Part shown: piece after piece, positions 61,908 through 64,000 of the stretch | Numbering within the stretch: the stretch's first letter is position 1 | Layout: each line of letters opens with the position of its first letter | From: E44-bin32 sp034430595 | GTDB lineage: Bacteria; Chloroflexota; Anaerolineae; Anaerolineales; E44-bin32 | Direction of reading: 5' to 3' | Assembly (NCBI GenBank): GCA_034430595.1 | Contig: DAOUEL010000012.1 | Coordinates: forward strand, 1 to 64,000 | DNA length: 64,000 nt | Program-made: the position numbers and the translations under genes | The notes under the pieces: model-generated | What the model was told of the DNA's origin: nothing | Databases searched by the model: none | What the model saw: only the letters and a program-made list of their open reading frames with translations

Positions 61908-63854
61908 TCAAGCGTTTGAGAGCTGGGTATTGAATTGAGTGGAGTACAGGTTCGCATACAATCCACCCTGGTTGAGCAGGTCCTCGTGCCGGCCGCGTTC
62001 CACAAGCCGGCCCTGGTTCATAACCAAAATCAGGTCCGCATTCATGACAGTGCTTAAGCGGTGAGCGATAACGAGCGAGGTACGTCCCTGCATTACGATC
62101 TGCATCGCTTCCTGGATCAACGCTTCGGACTGCGAATCCAGACTGCTCGTTGCTTCGTCCAGGATCAAGACCTTGGGATCCTTCAGAAGCACGCGGGCAA
62201 TGGCCACGCGCTGCTTTTCACCACCCGACAACCGGTAGCCGCGTTCACCAACCAGCGTGTCATACCCATCCGGCAGGCCGGCGATAAATTCGTGGATGTT
62301 TGCGGCCCGGCAGACAGCTTCTAGCTCAGCCTGCGTTGCATCCGGTTTGGCGTAAAGCAGGTTCGCGCGCAGGGTATCATGAAACAGGTAGGTCTCCTGT
62401 GTGACCATTCCGATATGCTCAGCCAGCGAATCAAGCTGAACATCTCGTAAATCATGCCCATCAAGCAGCACGCGCCCTTCCGTTGGATCGTACAACCGGG
62501 GCAGCAAGTACGTAATGGTAGTCTTTCCTGCGCCGCTTGGTCCGACCAGTGCGGCAATTTGACCGGGTTCTATGGTGAAGTTCACATCGCTCAATGCCCA
62601 GCGTGGTTCTGGTGTCTCATCCTCGCCTCCGTTCCCCGCTTCGGCTTTGCTTTTCTTCGGCGGCAGATAGCCGCCTTGTCCGCCCCGGCCCCAACCGAAG
62701 CGCCGCAGCTCTTCAAGGCCAATCACCTTGCCATCCCGATCGAGGTAACTGAAGCAGACATCCTCGAAGCATACTTCGCCACGTACCTGATCGAGCCGGA
62801 CTGCCTGCGGCCCATCTTTGATCTCAACCGGCAGGTCCATCACTTCGAATACTCGTTCAAAGGAAACCATCGAGGTCGCAAATTCGACCCGGGCGTTGGT
62901 CATCGCCATCAGTGGGCCGTAAAGATCGGACAGGTAAGCACTGAAGGCGACGATCGTACCGATCGTGAAAGCTCCCCGCAGGACGAGATGACCGCCGAGC
63001 CAGAAGACAAGGGCCGTGCCAACAGCACTCACCAAGCTTAATGCCAGGAAGAACCAGCGCCCGATGACCGCCTGGCGAATGCCGATGTCACGCACTGATG
63101 CTGCACGCTCCTCGAAACGGTCGACCTCCGAGTGGTAGCGTCCGAAGATCTTCACCAGCAGCGCACCGCTGATATTCAGCGTTTCATTCATCAGAGCATT
63201 CATCCCGGCGTTAAATTCCATCTGACGTCGGGCAACATCCCGCAGCAGGATGCCCACCCGTCGGGCTGGCAGGATAAACAAGGGCAGGATCGCAATCCCC
63301 AGCAGCGTCAGGCGCCATTCGAGCGAGAGCATGATCCCGAGCGTGGCAATGAGCGAAAAGATATTGCTGACGATGGTGACCAGCGTGCCCGTGATCGCCC
63401 GCTGCGCGCCGATGACGTCGTTGTTGAGTCGTGACATCATCTCACCAACCTGCGTGTTGGTGTAGAAACGCATGCTCATGCGCTGCAGGTGGGCGTACAG
63501 CGCCCGACGAAGATCGTAAATGATGCCCTCACCGATCGCGGAACTGGCGTAACGCTGGGCTACTCCCAGTAATCCGTTGACCAGCGGCACCAGCACCATC
63601 CCGATCGCAAGCAGGTTCAGCCTCGGGATGTTCTTATCAGGCAGGGTGTGATCGATCAGGTCCCGGATCAGAAGCGGTGGAATCAGGCTGAGAAGCGAGA
63701 TCACCAGCATCGTGATCAGGATGATGATGACTTTGCGCGCATAAGGCCGGGCATATCCTGCCACACGCAGCAAAAGCGCCCGGCTGACATGCGGCTGATC
63801 TTGTTCTTCATCATAGCGGACGAAAGACCACCAACCGCCGGAGTGAAAACCCAT
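61908..63854 (-). CDS. ABC exporter, fused membrane and ATPase domains
   Basis: The 648-residue half-transporter has six membrane helices (about 45-310, MsbA/LmrA type) and a nucleotide-binding domain with Walker A GPSGAGKTT, signature LSGGEKQ, Walker B VLILDEATSSLD and the switch His in IAHRLST. An insert of about 45 residues (GLEELRRFGWGRGG to EDETPEP) interrupts the beginning of the NBD, between FSYLDRDG and RWALSDVNF. It likely acts as a homodimer or with a partner; the substrate is unknown. ATG 63854 is chosen because AAGG precedes it; frame extension to 63905 is less likely. Confidence 0.93.
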   Translation of the reverse strand: MGFHSGGWWSFVRYDEEQDQPHVSRALLLRVAGYARPYARKVIIILITMLVISLLSLIPPLLIRDLIDHTLPDKNIPRLNLLAIGMVLVPLVNGLLGVAQRYASSAIGEGIIYDLRRALYAHLQRMSMRFYTNTQVGEMMSRLNNDVIGAQRAITGTLVTIVSNIFSLIATLGIMLSLEWRLTLLGIAILPLFILPARRVGILLRDVARRQMEFNAGMNALMNETLNISGALLVKIFGRYHSEVDRFEERAASVRDIGIRQAVIGRWFFLALSLVSAVGTALVFWLGGHLVLRGAFTIGTIVAFSAYLSDLYGPLMAMTNARVEFATSMVSFERVFEVMDLPVEIKDGPQAVRLDQVRGEVCFEDVCFSYLDRDGKVIGLEELRRFGWGRGGQGGYLPPKKSKAEAGNGGEDETPEPRWALSDVNFTIEPGQIAALVGPSGAGKTTITYLLPRLYDPTEGRVLLDGHDLRDVQLDSLAEHIGMVTQETYLFHDTLRANLLYAKPDATQAELEAVCRAANIHEFIAGLPDGYDTLVGERGYRLSGGEKQRVAIARVLLKDPKVLILDEATSSLDSQSEALIQEAMQIVMQGRTSLVIAHRLSTVMNADLILVMNQGRLVERGRHEDLLNQGGLYANLYSTQFNTQLSNA

Positions 63855-63893
63855 AAATGGCTGCCTTTTCCTTGATGTAGAGGATCTCCGGGC

Positions 63894-63899
63894 ATTATA
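63894..63899 (-). promoter_or_regulatory. Candidate -10 element of the ABC exporter gene
   Basis: A perfect TATAAT on the minus strand, 39 nt before the ATG. On the plus strand an extended TGC plus TATACT (63923-63931) may serve the gene at 63971. Confidence 0.4.
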
Positions 63900-63970
63900 T
63901 CGCATGGGGTGTGGAACCCGGGTGCTATACTGGATACAGTTCAGTCCATCCTGATGAAGAGGATTTTTAG

Positions 63971-64000
63971 ATGACCGTGCTCGCGATTGACCTGGCCAGC
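63971..64000 (+). CDS. Start of a gene, N-terminus only (RNase H-like fold strand)
   Basis: ATG 63971 is preceded by GAAGAGGAT, and the only visible residues are MTVLAIDLAS. An initial hydrophobic strand ending in Asp is typical of RNase H/actin-fold proteins such as RuvX, TsaB or FGGY kinases. The rest is outside the window, so it cannot be identified. Confidence 0.4.
   Translation, partial: MTVLAIDLAS

Overview
The window is about 60% GC, gene-dense bacterial chromosome with no rRNA, tRNA, CRISPR array, phage or insertion sequence that I can recognise. The genes suggest an uncultured Chloroflexota, probably Anaerolineae-like. This is inferred from several features together: no outer-membrane genes, lipoproteins with an ATxVxATL segment after the lipobox, an ER/archaeal-type signal peptidase, large GT39-like membrane glycosyltransferases and a DUF5305-like domain. 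No marker-gene tree can be run here, so the assignment is an inference.

Layout. 1-2400: end of a LysM protein, NUDIX hydrolase, rplS and murI, separated by clear hairpin terminators. 2413-5813 (minus): gyrA and a degenerate LCP-like protein. 6079-14467: penicillin acylase, a small membrane protein, biotin ligase (birA, minus), a HIT protein, a thiolase plus 3-hydroxyacyl-CoA dehydrogenase pair, a beta-propeller-like lipoprotein and a small membrane protein. 14545-19834 (minus): a GNAT enzyme and the operon gatC-gatA-cyclophilin-gatB. 19835-22598 (plus): a three-gene secretion cluster with a SipW-like signal peptidase fused to a DUF5305-like domain between two secreted proteins that share a mature N-terminal motif; this is the most novel part. 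22777-36499 (plus): acyl-CoA dehydrogenase, two GT39-like proteins, then an operon for propionyl-CoA carboxylase (CT, BC and BCCP as separate genes) ending in methylmalonyl-CoA mutase. 37822-44292: a flavoprotein, then glucose dehydrogenase, sugar transporter and GH15 glucoamylase. 44329-50916: chagasin-like inhibitor, methylmalonyl-CoA epimerase, YbaK protein, a second acyl-CoA mutase with isobutyryl-CoA mutase signatures, lipoprotein, small proteins and a radical-SAM enzyme. 51017-56991 (minus): dnaE followed by two phosphofructokinases, one PPi-type and one ATP-type. 57186-64000: GH31 alpha-glucosidase, an ECF sigma / anti-sigma / beta-solenoid membrane protein operon, an ABC exporter and the start of one more gene.

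Physiology. The carboxylase, epimerase and Tyr/Arg-type mutase convert propionyl-CoA to succinyl-CoA; the thiolase, hydroxyacyl-CoA dehydrogenase and acyl-CoA dehydrogenase handle C4-type acyl-CoAs; the Phe/Gln-type mutase would interconvert butyryl- and isobutyryl-CoA. BirA would biotinylate the carrier protein. GH15 and GH31 enzymes, the sugar porter, glucose dehydrogenase and the PFKs describe oligosaccharide and glucose use. Several genes have a -10 element so close to the start codon, with no Shine-Dalgarno sequence, that leaderless translation is likely.
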